A stretch of 64,000 bases of DNA from Candidatus Poribacteria bacterium (GTDB lineage Bacteria; Poribacteria; WGA-4E; WGA-3G): NCBI GenBank assembly GCA_022819945.1, contig JAJEGI010000108.1, positions 136,880 through 200,879 of the forward strand. The letters are read 5' to 3'. A model generated the notes under the pieces. That model had not been told where the DNA came from and did not search any database. It was given only the letters and a program-made list of their open reading frames with translations. The translations under genes were made by a program, and so were the position numbers. Shown here one piece after another: positions 7,851 to 18,551 of the stretch (position 1 is its first letter; each line of letters begins with the position of its first letter).

Positions 7851-9362
7851 ATGTTATTGTCCCTAATGATTTTTATCCCGTTACTCGGGATGGTTGCTGT
7901 TTTACTTCTGCCGCGTGAGTCGGAGGAACTTATTAAACGTGCTACGCTCCTCTTTACACTCATTCCACTCGCGCTTGCAGTGTACTTATTCATAGCCTAC
8001 GACCGATCAACTGCAGGAACACAGTACGTCGTTAACGTTCCTTGGATTGAAGCATTCAACATCCAATATCACATCGGTATTGATGGGCTTAGCGTGACAC
8101 TCCTGCTTCTCACAGCACTCTTAGGCCCGATCTGTGTTATCGCTTCGTGGCGAAACATTGAAAAGGGGATCAAGGCGTATATGGCTTTGTTCCTGCTGCT
8201 TGAGACAGGGATGCTCGGCTTCTTCGCGGCGTTAGATCTTTTCTTGTTCTATGTCTTCTTTGAACTCACGCTACTACCGATGTATTTCCTGATCGGTGTA
8301 TGGGGTGGACCGCGTCGCGAATACGCTGCTATTAAGTTCTTCCTCTATACCCTCTTCGGGAGTGTGTTAATGTTGGTCGCAATGATAGCCGTCTATCTCA
8401 ACAGCGGCGATCCGGGGGCGCGGACATTCGATATTCCGACACTCATTGCATTAGCCTCAACAGCAGGACACGCCCTTAACGATCTAAACTTCCAGATCTG
8501 GGTATTCCTCGGTTTCTTTATCGGATTTGCCGTTAAAGTCCCGATTTTTCCCTTCCACACCTGGCTCCCCGATGCACACGTCGAAGCACCGACTGCTATT
8601 AGTGTTATCCTTGCAGGTATCCTCTTAAAGATGGGAACTTACGGACTGGTGCGGATAAACATGGCAATGTTCCCGCAAGGGTTAGACCACTTTACGAACG
8701 GAGTAGGTTTCTGGGGCAATAGTCTCGCACTTCTTGGGTTTATCAATATCGTCTACGGTTCCTTCTGCGCATTGGCACAAACCGACTTTAAGAAATTGGT
8801 GGCGTATTCGAGTATTGGGCACATGGGATTCGTTATTTTAGGGCTTGCCGCTCGAAACGACAGCGGTATCACTGGTGCGATCCTCCAGATGTTTAACCAC
8901 GGTGTCATCAGTGCGATGCTCTTCCTACTCGTCGGCGTTCTCTACGATAGGGCACACCACCGTGAAATCAACGGTTTTGGCGGCTTGGGAAGTAGAATGC
9001 CAATCTATACAGGCATCACGACGCTCGCGTTTATGGCTTCTCTGGGACTACCCGGCTTGAGTGGATTCGTCGGAGAGGCACTCTCCCTACTCGGTGCTTA
9101 TGACAAATTCAAGATGCTGACCATCCTGTCTACAATCGGTATTGTCGTTGGGGCTGCATACTTCCTCTGGACACTGCAAAGGGTCTTCTTAGGGACACTT
9201 AACCCGAAATATGAAGAGCTCCCAGAAATCAATGGACGTGAAATTCTGACACTGGTGCCGCTCGGAATTCTAACCATCGTACTCGGTGTCTGGCCCAACT
9301 TCGCTATTGATATGTTCAGAGAATCGGTTACCAATCTCATAGATGTCCTGAACGCGATATAG
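7851..9362 (+). CDS. nuoM: NADH-quinone oxidoreductase subunit M
   Basis: Second antiporter-like membrane subunit of complex I, 503 residues. The key glutamate lies in FFELTLLPMYFLIGVWGG, and the channel lysine region is GFAVKVPIFPFHTWLPDAHV. KKLVAYSSIGHMGFVILG and MFNHGVISAMLFLLVGVLYD also match the family. AAGGAGG about 10 bases before the ATG supports the start. It lies 36 bases after nuoL and 20 bases before nuoN, consistent with one operon. Confidence 0.97.
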   Translation: MLLSLMIFIPLLGMVAVLLLPRESEELIKRATLLFTLIPLALAVYLFIAYDRSTAGTQYVVNVPWIEAFNIQYHIGIDGLSVTLLLLTALLGPICVIASWRNIEKGIKAYMALFLLLETGMLGFFAALDLFLFYVFFELTLLPMYFLIGVWGGPRREYAAIKFFLYTLFGSVLMLVAMIAVYLNSGDPGARTFDIPTLIALASTAGHALNDLNFQIWVFLGFFIGFAVKVPIFPFHTWLPDAHVEAPTAISVILAGILLKMGTYGLVRINMAMFPQGLDHFTNGVGFWGNSLALLGFINIVYGSFCALAQTDFKKLVAYSSIGHMGFVILGLAARNDSGITGAILQMFNHGVISAMLFLLVGVLYDRAHHREINGFGGLGSRMPIYTGITTLAFMASLGLPGLSGFVGEALSLLGAYDKFKMLTILSTIGIVVGAAYFLWTLQRVFLGTLNPKYEELPEINGREILTLVPLGILTIVLGVWPNFAIDMFRESVTNLIDVLNAI

Positions 9363-9382
9363 GAGGTTCAAGCAAAGAAAGT

Positions 9383-10873
9383 ATGCAACCCTTAAGCAAT
9401 ATTGAAAGCCTCCTCTATTTCAGTCCAGAAATTCTACTCGTAATTTTTGCTGCTGCCGTTATTATTCTTGATCTCGTGGTGAAAGATAGAGAGAGTGTCG
9501 CAGTTGCATATCTTTCCCTCGTAGGATGTCTCTGCACATTTGCCGCCGTCCTTTTCACCCACTTCTCTTTCGGCGATGAAGGGCCTGTCTCCCTCTTTCT
9601 GGGGATGATCCGACTCGACGTGTTTTCCAGTTTCTTCAAGGTTCTACTGCTGCTCGCAACTGCTGCTACGATTCTCTTTTCACTCCGTTCCGAGGAACTT
9701 GACGCACGTCTGAAAGGCGAATACTACGCACTCCTGTTAGCCATCACCTTCGGCATGTTCCTCATGGCATCGTCAACGAACCTCCTGATGATATTCATCT
9801 CACTGGAGACGGTAAGCCTCACCTCCTATATCCTCGCCGGGTTCTTGACACATAGTCCCCGTTCAAGTGAAGCCGCTTTCAAATACATCACCTATGGCGC
9901 AGTCGCATCTGGAACAATGCTTTTCGGACTTTCGCTCCTATTCGGAATGGCAGGGACAGGTGATCTGGCGCAAATCAGCGGGCGGCTCACGGAACTCCTC
10001 GCAGCTGGGGAGATCGCGCCACTTGCCGTGCTGATTGCAATAACTTTTGTTCTTGCAGGTGTCGGCTACAAAATAGCCTCTGTGCCGTTTCACATGTGGT
10101 CCCCCGATGTTTACGAAGGTGCTCCTATCCCGATAACCGCCTTTTTGTCTGTCGCTTCAAAATCCGCAGGGTTCGCCCTATTCATTAGGTTCTTCTACGC
10201 CGGGTTTGGCAGCACCGAACTGATGCAAGCCGTTGATTGGCCCTTTATGTTGGCTATCGTCTCCGCATTGACGATGACTGTCGGAAATCTTGCAGCGCTC
10301 CCTCAACAGAATGTGAAACGTCTATTAGCGTATTCAAGCATCGCACACGGTGGATATCTATTGATGGGCGGTGTCTTGCTTACCTCCCAAGGTGTCGGTG
10401 CGATTCTCTTCTACCTTGTCGTCTACCTCTTTATGAACTTGGGGGCATTTTATGTTGTTGTCCTCATCGCGAATGAAGTAGGTAGTGAAATGGTTGAAGG
10501 TTACCGCGGGCTCTCCTCACGCGCTCCCTTAGTTGCTTGGGCAATGGTTATTTTCCTCGTTTCTCTCGCGGGGATCCCGCCATTTGCCGGTTTCTTCGGA
10601 AAATGGATCCTCTTTACGGCTGTGCTTGAGCAAGGATATTACTGGCTCGCGTTGGTCGGCTTACTAAATAGTGTGGTCTCTCTCTATTACTATGCGCGCA
10701 TCGTCAAAGCGATGTTCTTTGAAGACGCTGGCGAGGAAACCACAAATGTCTCCTTTTCTACCGGCACTTTCGCGCTGTTGAGTGTATTTGTAATCCCTAC
10801 AATCTTCATCGGATTCATCAATATTTTCTATACCTTCTCCAATATCTCAGTCTCCGTAATCCCGATGCAGTAG
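9383..10873 (+). CDS. nuoN: NADH-quinone oxidoreductase subunit N
   Basis: Third antiporter-like subunit of complex I, 496 residues and many transmembrane helices. Recognisable parts are FISLETVSLTSYILAGF, YKIASVPFHMWSPDVYEGAP with the channel lysine, SKSAGFALFIRFFY, and VKRLLAYSSIAHGGYLLMGG. AGGAGG precedes the ATG at about the right distance. It is the last nuo gene. The next 75 bases contain the tRNA promoter and no clear terminator. Confidence 0.97.
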   Translation: MQPLSNIESLLYFSPEILLVIFAAAVIILDLVVKDRESVAVAYLSLVGCLCTFAAVLFTHFSFGDEGPVSLFLGMIRLDVFSSFFKVLLLLATAATILFSLRSEELDARLKGEYYALLLAITFGMFLMASSTNLLMIFISLETVSLTSYILAGFLTHSPRSSEAAFKYITYGAVASGTMLFGLSLLFGMAGTGDLAQISGRLTELLAAGEIAPLAVLIAITFVLAGVGYKIASVPFHMWSPDVYEGAPIPITAFLSVASKSAGFALFIRFFYAGFGSTELMQAVDWPFMLAIVSALTMTVGNLAALPQQNVKRLLAYSSIAHGGYLLMGGVLLTSQGVGAILFYLVVYLFMNLGAFYVVVLIANEVGSEMVEGYRGLSSRAPLVAWAMVIFLVSLAGIPPFAGFFGKWILFTAVLEQGYYWLALVGLLNSVVSLYYYARIVKAMFFEDAGEETTNVSFSTGTFALLSVFVIPTIFIGFINIFYTFSNISVSVIPMQ

Positions 10874-10886
10874 ATAATTGAAAAAA

Positions 10887-10915
10887 TTGACAAATACGAT
10901 TTTTTAAGATATACT
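10887..10915 (+). promoter_or_regulatory. strong promoter for the tRNA-Gln/tRNA-Glu unit
   Basis: TTGACA at 10887-10892 and TATACT at 10910-10915 have a 17-base spacer, close to sigma70 consensus. The predicted start near 10922 lies about 25 bases before tRNA-Gln. Confidence 0.75.
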
Positions 10916-10947
10916 TAAAATGTAGCGCACCTACAAATGCGCGTCAA

Positions 10948-11018
10948 TGCCCGGTCGTCTAATGGTAGGACGCATGGCTCTGGACCATGTAGTGAAGGTT
11001 CGAGTCCTTCCCGGGCAG
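10948..11018 (+). tRNA. tRNA-Gln (CTG)
   Basis: A full cloverleaf can be drawn. The acceptor pairs TGCCCGG with CCGGGCA. The D stem is GTCT/GGAC. The anticodon stem CATGG/CCATG encloses the loop CTCTGGA, giving anticodon CTG. The T arm is GAAGG-TTCGAGT-CCTTC. The U1-A72 pair is typical of glutamine tRNA. The CCA end is not encoded. Confidence 0.93.
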
Positions 11019-11043
11019 TTCTCTCTATTATTTCTATCAGTGT

Positions 11044-11115
11044 GCCGCTATCGTCTAGGGGTTAGGACGGGTGGTTCTCAGCCACCAAACCGGGGTTCGA
11101 ATCCCCGTAGCGGTA
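11044..11115 (+). tRNA. tRNA-Glu (CTC)
   Basis: The acceptor GCCGCTA pairs with TAGCGGT, with a G-U closing pair. The anticodon stem GGTGG/CCACC encloses TTCTCAG, giving anticodon CTC. The T arm is CGGGG-TTCGAAT-CCCCG. The TCGTCTAGGGGTTAGGAC D region is typical of tRNA-Glu. It lies 25 bases after tRNA-Gln and is probably co-transcribed. No CCA is encoded. Confidence 0.93.
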
Positions 11116-11130
11116 TCTCTTCACTTGTAA

Positions 11131-11155
11131 GGGCGGGCGTGCCTACTACCCGCCC
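11131..11155 (+). terminator. possible terminator after the tRNA pair
   Basis: GGGCGGG at 11131-11137 pairs with CCCGCCC at 11149-11155 around an 11-base loop. The following ATTGTCTTAAG has no good T-run, so this is a weak candidate or a plain hairpin. Confidence 0.4.
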
Positions 11156-11219
11156 ATTGTCTTAAGCGCGCGAATGTCTTCTGAGTAAAAAAAAGCATAT
11201 ACATTGGAGAAACACACGA

Positions 11220-13282
<2,063 letters not shown>

Positions 13283-13283
<1 letters not shown>

Positions 13284-14191
13284 TGTACTCACCTAACGGA
13301 ACACGGAAAAAAGCAATGGCACACACAAACGAAACAACAATTGACCTCGACTGGCACCCACTCTCAGAAGAAGAGATCCGTCACTTTGACGACAACGGCT
13401 ATCTCATCGTACGAAATGTACTGGACTCAGATACCATAGGCGGACTCATTGAGGCAAGCGACCGGCTCATAGCAAGCGACCGACGCGAGAATCGTCAACA
13501 AAATTTCGACAAATTATACGACAGTTTCCGAAATTCTGTCTCCATTGACGATGCCTTCATTCCGCTACTCACGCAGAAGACCATCCTCCCCGTTGTTGTC
13601 CAGCTGCTCGGCGCGCACTTGCAACTCATGACCTCACACCTGATATACAAACACCCGGATCCCGAAGGCACACCCGACACCACTCGCAGACCCGGTTGGC
13701 ACCGCGACTACGCCATGGCAACGACAACACACGGCAACAAGGTGCCACGCATCTTGCTAAAATGTGCCTACTACTTTACCGATCTGAGTGAACCCAATTC
13801 CGGCGTAACACTTGTCGCACCCGGCAGCAACCACCTCCTCGAACGGGTTCCCATACCAAAAGGACAGGCGGATCCCGAAGGCGCACTCGAAGCGAGTTTA
13901 CAACCCGGGGATTGCCTACTGTTTGAAAACCGGACTTTTCATGCAGGAGCCGCAAACTTAACTGACCAGATCCGTAAAGGGATAATGATCGGCTACGGTT
14001 ACCGGTGGTTGATGCCGATGGACTATCGGACACAGGAACAGGCGTTGTTAGATAAACTCACGCCACTTGAGCAGTATCTGGTGGGTGAACCCTTCACGAA
14101 AACGAAAGAATTCATTCCCAGTGGCAGTGAAAGTCCCCTCGCAGCGTGGTGTGAACAAAACGGCGCGCCAGCAGTGAGACCGGTTTCTTAG
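13283..14191 (+). CDS. phytanoyl-CoA dioxygenase family protein (PhyH)
   Basis: A 302-residue protein of the PhyH-type Fe(II)/2-oxoglutarate oxygenases. The metal triad is visible as HxD in RPGWHRDYAM and a distal His in FENRTFHAGAANL; the Arg about 10 residues later (TDQIRKGIMIGYGY) fits the 2-oxoglutarate site. A double-stranded beta-helix between them is expected from the family. The start at 13283 overlaps the upstream stop. An ATG at 13316 is an alternative that would remove 11 residues. The substrate cannot be read from sequence; family members hydroxylate lipids and many small molecules. Confidence 0.88.
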
Positions 14192-14244
14192 CTTATTTAC
14201 TGCTGCATCCAGTTTGAATTTTTGGACACCCTTGACTCGCGAAA

Positions 14245-14367
14245 TTTTCATAGCAAATTTCATAGCAGCTTCATAGCAACCTTTGATGAAAATCGCCTAA
14301 AACCCAATCGTGGTAAAGGTTTATAGCCTTACCAGAAACATATTGAATTCACATTTTGCTATGAAAA
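14245..14367 (+). repeat. 123-bp MITE-like element, family E, copy 1
   Basis: The ends are the inverted pair TTTTCATAGCAAA (14245-14257) and TTTGCTATGAAAA (14355-14367). The interior has further CATAGC copies and no ORF. A same-length copy lies in the opposite orientation at 52295-52417, and the two share interior blocks such as GAAAA-CGCC and AACCCA. The element occupies the non-coding gap between 14191 and 14571. Confidence 0.7.
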
Positions 14368-14422
14368 CTGTGAAACGCGTCGGTCTTATAGTCCATTTTG
14401 GAATTACTTGTACACCCGTAAC

Positions 14423-14560
14423 TGATTCTACTATAAAAATACTGCAGGGTTTTTGCTTGGGTATTTTTTCAGGGTTTTAAACCCCGCCTGCATTGCGTCG
14501 GATGTCCGTTATCATGGAAAAATGGGTCTGTCCTGTAATTATTGATTCTACTATAAAAAT
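14423..14560 (-). repeat. family A palindromic element flanked by 18-bp direct repeats
   Basis: On the minus strand, positions 14538 to 14441 read as a family A element: a degenerate end AGGACAGACCCA, then CCATGATAACGGACATCC, then GCAGGCGGGGTTTTAAAACC, then CCCAAGCAAAAACCCTGCAG. It is bracketed by the identical sequence TGATTCTACTATAAAAAT at 14423-14440 and 14543-14560. Such flanking repeats look like a target duplication. However, that sequence also resembles the ends of family B elements, so nesting is possible. Confidence 0.65.
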
Positions 14561-14570
14561 GGACAAAGCA

Positions 14571-15383
14571 CTACGTCGTCAATGTAACAACGTCCTGTTT
14601 GACAATCTCTTTTGTGTGATAGTGGTCCGCTTGCGAGATGAGTTCCAGCGTTTCCGGCGAGAGTCGTCCCCTCACCTCCTCAGATACGCGACTCTCGCCA
14701 CGGTGTTGGGGTCTGTAGCGTAAAGTCAGGACGCAACGATACCGATCCTTCGGTTTCCAAGGCAGCGCACCGTGTGTCAGGAGTTCAGAGATAATCACGA
14801 AATCCCCTGCCTTTGGCGTAATGTTAACAACCCCTTCTGGAATATCATCAGCATCTTCGATCTTTCCGTTGTTATAGAGGTGTTCAGGACGATCAAACAG
14901 AGTTTTGTGTGTACCCGGCACGACCAGCAACCCGCCATCTCCTGGATGAACGTCATACAAATACGGAAAAACGACAAAATCATCACAAAAGATGCGACCA
15001 TTTCGGACCTCATAACGATTGCAGTGCCACCCAAAATCTTCGCGTGCGCAATGCAAGCGCAGCCCTTCCGCCGACTCCAACACACCCGCCCGATCCGCAA
15101 TCATCGTTCCGCGAAAGAGTTGTGGTTTATCCCGCGTCAGCTCTTTGATGATGGGCCAAGTCGCTCGGTGCAGTGTGAGTGCTTCCAAAGGTTTCGCAAA
15201 GGCGAATCCATTTGGGAGGTTTTTATTGCTGGAGTCAAATCCGGGTGGGAGTTCTTCGGTAGGTGTGTTGATGTATTCATTTGCGGCTGCTTGCGCTGCT
15301 TTCAGTTCTTCGTCAGTTAGAGCATTCTTTAGGTGAAGGTATCCGGTAACATCAAACAGATACCGTTGTTCAGGGGACATCAT
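14571..15383 (-). CDS. phytanoyl-CoA dioxygenase family protein, variant motif
   Basis: 270 residues with PhyH-family features: DVTGYLHLKNALTDEELKAA at the N-terminus, DVHPGDGGLLVVPGTHK in the core, and DFVIISELLTHGALPWKPKD with the distal His, followed by an Arg-rich strand. The usual HxD iron motif is not obvious: the corresponding region reads FGWHCNRYEV, preceded by LRLHCAR. This resembles the LHGG-type subfamily rather than the WHxD type. Iron ligation should therefore be treated as uncertain. AAGGAG lies before the double ATG at 15383/15380. It is convergent with the PhyH gene ending at 14191. Confidence 0.82.
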   Translation of the reverse strand: MMSPEQRYLFDVTGYLHLKNALTDEELKAAQAAANEYINTPTEELPPGFDSSNKNLPNGFAFAKPLEALTLHRATWPIIKELTRDKPQLFRGTMIADRAGVLESAEGLRLHCAREDFGWHCNRYEVRNGRIFCDDFVVFPYLYDVHPGDGGLLVVPGTHKTLFDRPEHLYNNGKIEDADDIPEGVVNITPKAGDFVIISELLTHGALPWKPKDRYRCVLTLRYRPQHRGESRVSEEVRGRLSPETLELISQADHYHTKEIVKQDVVTLTT

Positions 15384-15452
15384 AATATGTTACTCCTTCA
15401 GGACTTGCCCATTCAAATGTAGGTTGGGTTGAACGTCGAGTGAAACCCAACA

Positions 15453-16718
15453 CTAAACCGATGCTTCCCACACGGGCCAGTCGCTCTTTTGTAGCTGCTT
15501 GAACAGCGTGTCAAACGCTTCACTACCATCGTCTTCCCATTCGTCAAGACGCGCACCGGGCGCATAAGATTCGTCTACACCCTGTTTCATGAGACGTTCC
15601 GCCTGTTGTAAGTTTCGGTAGTAGTGTTTTATGCCACCCGGCAAAGTGACAACAGAAATATGACGCTCCCATTGCGGCTCAGGTGTTTGAGAATACCGTT
15701 TAACAGCATCTTCATCTAACACGATGCCCAGACCATCACCTTCTGGCACCTGCATAAACCCACGCTGGACTTTGTGCGGCATAATAATCAAATCGTCTTC
15801 ATAAGCGTGACTTGCAGTGACACCCGGTAGCGTGGCAGTCGGCATCACGGCTCCCAGATGACACGCAAACGCCGCCGTAATACCCGTACCGACATACTGT
15901 AGCAGAATCGGCGTGTTCGCGGCGGCAAAAGCCCAACCCGATGCCAACGCACTTTTGATAGTCTCATGACTACATAACGCACCGTCAAAATCTCCTGCAC
16001 GGAGTCCGATCCAAGGACCCGAGGGCTGACGCGACGCACCTTCCCGGATAACGCCGACACCGTGCAGATAGAACGGAATCCGAATCTCTCGATGCAACCG
16101 CCGCCAACCCTCCACATCATACGCAAAAATCGGCTCTTCAAGCCCTTTAACAACGGGAATTTTTTCCAGTTCCCGCAAGATAGGCAGTGCCTTCTCAACG
16201 TTGATTAACGAACCGTTGAAATCGAATTCCACACGAAAGTCGGGAGGCGCGACCTCTTGAATCGCATTTGACTGCTCCACGACATCGTAGAAAGCGCGCG
16301 CCTTGCACTTCAGACCTCGGTACCCTCGCTCAGCAGCAACCTGAATCTCAGCAGCAGTGTCCTCAGGCGACATACACGGCATCCACCACCCCATCGCGAC
16401 CCACCGCCGAACCTGTTGTCCCATAAGTTTCCACGCTGGTAATCCGAGGTGTTTTCCCATGAGATCATAGCACGCCATATCAAGGTTAAAACGTCCTTCA
16501 CCCATGACGTGATCAAACGGGTTCGTGCCGAGATAGGGGTCCAACACGTCCTGATCAAACGGCGGTCCTGGATTTTCTCCGAGACCAATGAGACCAGTGT
16601 CGGTATAGAATTTGTAGACTGTGACCAACTCGGTCATTGCAAAATGGTAATATCTTTTACGAATCCGTTCCTCATAAGGCACACGCAACGGAATCGCTTC
16701 AATCTCGGTAATCTTCAT
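15453..16718 (-). CDS. mandelate racemase/muconate lactonizing family enzyme (enolase superfamily)
   Basis: A protein of about 421 residues with an enolase-superfamily layout: N-terminal capping domain MKITEIEAIPLRVPYEERIR, then a barrel with GYRGLKCKARAFYDV (KxK-type lysines), VEFDFNGS (metal Asp) and LEEPI (metal Glu). The C-terminal part, with ASHAYEDDLIIMPHKVQRGF and GDGLGIVLDEDAVKRY, is typical of sugar-acid dehydratases and related enzymes. The start is taken at ATG 16718; a TTG at 16733 is in frame. It lies upstream of the PhyH gene on the same strand, 69 bases apart, so the two may be co-transcribed. The substrate is not identifiable. Confidence 0.85.
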   Translation of the reverse strand: MKITEIEAIPLRVPYEERIRKRYYHFAMTELVTVYKFYTDTGLIGLGENPGPPFDQDVLDPYLGTNPFDHVMGEGRFNLDMACYDLMGKHLGLPAWKLMGQQVRRWVAMGWWMPCMSPEDTAAEIQVAAERGYRGLKCKARAFYDVVEQSNAIQEVAPPDFRVEFDFNGSLINVEKALPILRELEKIPVVKGLEEPIFAYDVEGWRRLHREIRIPFYLHGVGVIREGASRQPSGPWIGLRAGDFDGALCSHETIKSALASGWAFAAANTPILLQYVGTGITAAFACHLGAVMPTATLPGVTASHAYEDDLIIMPHKVQRGFMQVPEGDGLGIVLDEDAVKRYSQTPEPQWERHISVVTLPGGIKHYYRNLQQAERLMKQGVDESYAPGARLDEWEDDGSEAFDTLFKQLQKSDWPVWEASV

Positions 16719-16733
16719 GGAAAAATTAGGCAA

Positions 16734-17264
16734 GGTACCGGAGGGATTGCCTACCTCCTTGCATTCTCAGTTATCGTCTTTCGCTTTAGGTTGTTTTTAC
16801 TGTTTCTTCGTGTTCCTAAGTTATTCTATCAAAGCACCTGAAAAGAGTCAAACCCAAAGTGCTATGTGCTATGAGTGTTGAATTTCCATTGCGTCCAGCT
16901 TACGATAGAAACAATTGCCTACCCTGTAACTTTTTGCTGTAATGTGTGAGCTCGACTTAATCCCATGGATTAGGTTGAGAAAAACATAGAAAATTATGCA
17001 TGTTCGGCGCGGCAATCTTCCGATTTTCATGCCATTTAAAGCCCTGAGATACCAATAAATACCAGCACTTTATCAAGATAAGATATTTATATTAAACTCA
17101 TGTAAAAACCGTATAGTTTTTATTACTTTAAGCGTCTTTTACAAATTTTTCAGTTGACTTATAGTGCCAAATTTTATATCATTTAATCATCACGAGTCGG
17201 AACGATTTATATTGTTTTATCATTTAACTGGGTTTGTACCTGAGGTTTATGTTAAATTCAACTT
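16734..17264 (+). promoter_or_regulatory. AT-rich intergenic region with a promoter for the next gene
   Basis: A gene-free divergent spacer. TTGACT at 17154-17159 and TATCAT at 17177-17182, with a 17-base spacer, form a good sigma70 promoter reading right. The -10 hexamer is identical to that of the nuo promoter. I see no ORF or RNA gene in the rest. Confidence 0.6.
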
Positions 17265-17321
17265 ATGACCGTCCTGACAAATCACGAACCAGACTTCAAG
17301 TCCCACTGTCGCGGAGCAACG

Positions 17322-17936
17322 TTGAAAAATTGGTCAGGATTTCTCCAAGTTCTATTGTGTAATATCATGATCATCGGTTTCGTTGGGTGTGATTCGCCTA
17401 ACGCTAAGAAACAGCCCTATGAAACGCTTGTTTTTGAGGTTGATGAGAACCGACTTGAGCCTATGGTAACAGATACAACGCTCAGGATAAAAATGGCTGC
17501 ACCGAAAAATTGGAAGCAGATTGACGATTCAATACTTACGCAAGTGACCAACAAACTGGCCCCCCAACTCATGGAGGGACTCCAGATAGTGCCACGCTGG
17601 ATTTTTTTGAATGAAGGTTCGCAGGCGATGTGTGTTGTGTCAAAGTTAAATGGTGTGGAAATCGCACCAGACAAAACTTTATTGGAAACTCTCACAACTG
17701 CTTACCGAAACCAATTTCCAAACGCAACGGTTCAGCAGACAATTTTTATGAAAGATGCATTTCGCATCCATCAATTAATGGTTATCGCTACCGATTTCGT
17801 ACTCATCAAACTCATCTGCGACGCGCCAGAAACCCTCGTTTTTGAGGTTGACTATCGCGTTCCGAGAGATGTTTACCAAACGGAACTGCAAGCCATTGAA
17901 TCATCAATTGGTTCTATTAATCTAATCGGCAAATAA
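17322..17936 (+). CDS. putative lipoprotein of unknown function
   Basis: About 204 residues. I chose the TTG at 17322 because GGAG lies 6 bases before it and it yields a compact lipoprotein signal, MKNWSGFLQVLLCNIMIIGF then VGC-DSP. An ATG at 17265 would give an unusually long 30-residue n-region. After the lipobox there is a region reading like a small ligand or stress-protein domain (TTLRIKMAAPKNWKQIDDSI; YRNQFPNATVQQTIFMKD), but I do not recognise the family. It is predicted to be anchored to the membrane facing the periplasm. A small lipoprotein gene follows 42 bases later. Confidence 0.7.
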   Translation: MKNWSGFLQVLLCNIMIIGFVGCDSPNAKKQPYETLVFEVDENRLEPMVTDTTLRIKMAAPKNWKQIDDSILTQVTNKLAPQLMEGLQIVPRWIFLNEGSQAMCVVSKLNGVEIAPDKTLLETLTTAYRNQFPNATVQQTIFMKDAFRIHQLMVIATDFVLIKLICDAPETLVFEVDYRVPRDVYQTELQAIESSIGSINLIGK

Positions 17937-17978
17937 CGGTAGACGCGCTGTGGAAGCGCGCACCACAAGGAGGAATTT

Positions 17979-18272
17979 ATGTTTAGAAGATTTTCGGCTG
18001 CCTTCCTTATCGTAGCAATGTTGTTTGTTATTGGCTGCGCAGCACACGTCCATCAAGTCGGGAAAGGGGCGCAAGGTTCCAGTGTCACAGAAGCGCGGCA
18101 ATGGTATATTGTGTGGGGACTCGTCCCCATCAATAATGCTGATACAAACGCCATGGCAGGTGGAGCAGCCGATTACGAAATCACGACTTCAATTACGCCG
18201 GTCGACTTCATCATTAATGCAATTGGGAGTTATGTCACCATCCACGCCCGAACAGTGACCGTTCGGAAATAA
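17979..18272 (+). CDS. small lipoprotein resembling Bor/Iss
   Basis: A 97-residue protein with signal FLIVAMLFVIG and lipobox Cys (GCAAHVHQVG). The mature part, EARQWYIVWGLVPINNADTN then a Gly-Ala linker and FIINAIGSYVTIHARTVTV, has the pattern of Bor-type lipoproteins: an aromatic strand, a short helix with GG, and a terminal hydrophobic hairpin. The similarity is one of pattern and I hold it loosely. AAGGAGG precedes the ATG. Likely surface or periplasmic; role unknown. Confidence 0.7.
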   Translation: MFRRFSAAFLIVAMLFVIGCAAHVHQVGKGAQGSSVTEARQWYIVWGLVPINNADTNAMAGGAADYEITTSITPVDFIINAIGSYVTIHARTVTVRK

Positions 18273-18297
18273 CCGATAGTAGATTCCAAAAACCCTT

Positions 18298-18341
18298 GGG
18301 CAAAGCGGATGTCTTTTCACTTTTTGACACCGGCTTTGCCC
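18298..18341 (+). terminator. possible stem-loop terminator
   Basis: GGGCAAAGC at 18298-18306 pairs with GCTTTGCCC at 18333-18341 around a 26-base loop, 25 bases after the Bor-like gene. No T-run follows, so it may be a repeat rather than a true terminator. Confidence 0.35.
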
Positions 18342-18551
18342 TTCGCTTTAGATAACAACTAACCGCTAAGGGCGATTTTCTGTATCCATCCGTACTTCTA
18401 TCCGAGATCATGTATCAAAAGGACATTATCACACAACTTGCTTTTCCACCTAAGACATAGTACAATTAAAGTGAAAAATGGATGCCAGAAAGAAAAACGG
18501 AAAACTCAAGATAAGGACTTTTGATTCAACTGAAGGCGGAGGTTTAACACT

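Noticed and set aside
10947-11165. Open frame across both tRNA genes
   Set aside because: It is entirely explained by the tRNA-Gln and tRNA-Glu cloverleafs and has no independent coding support.
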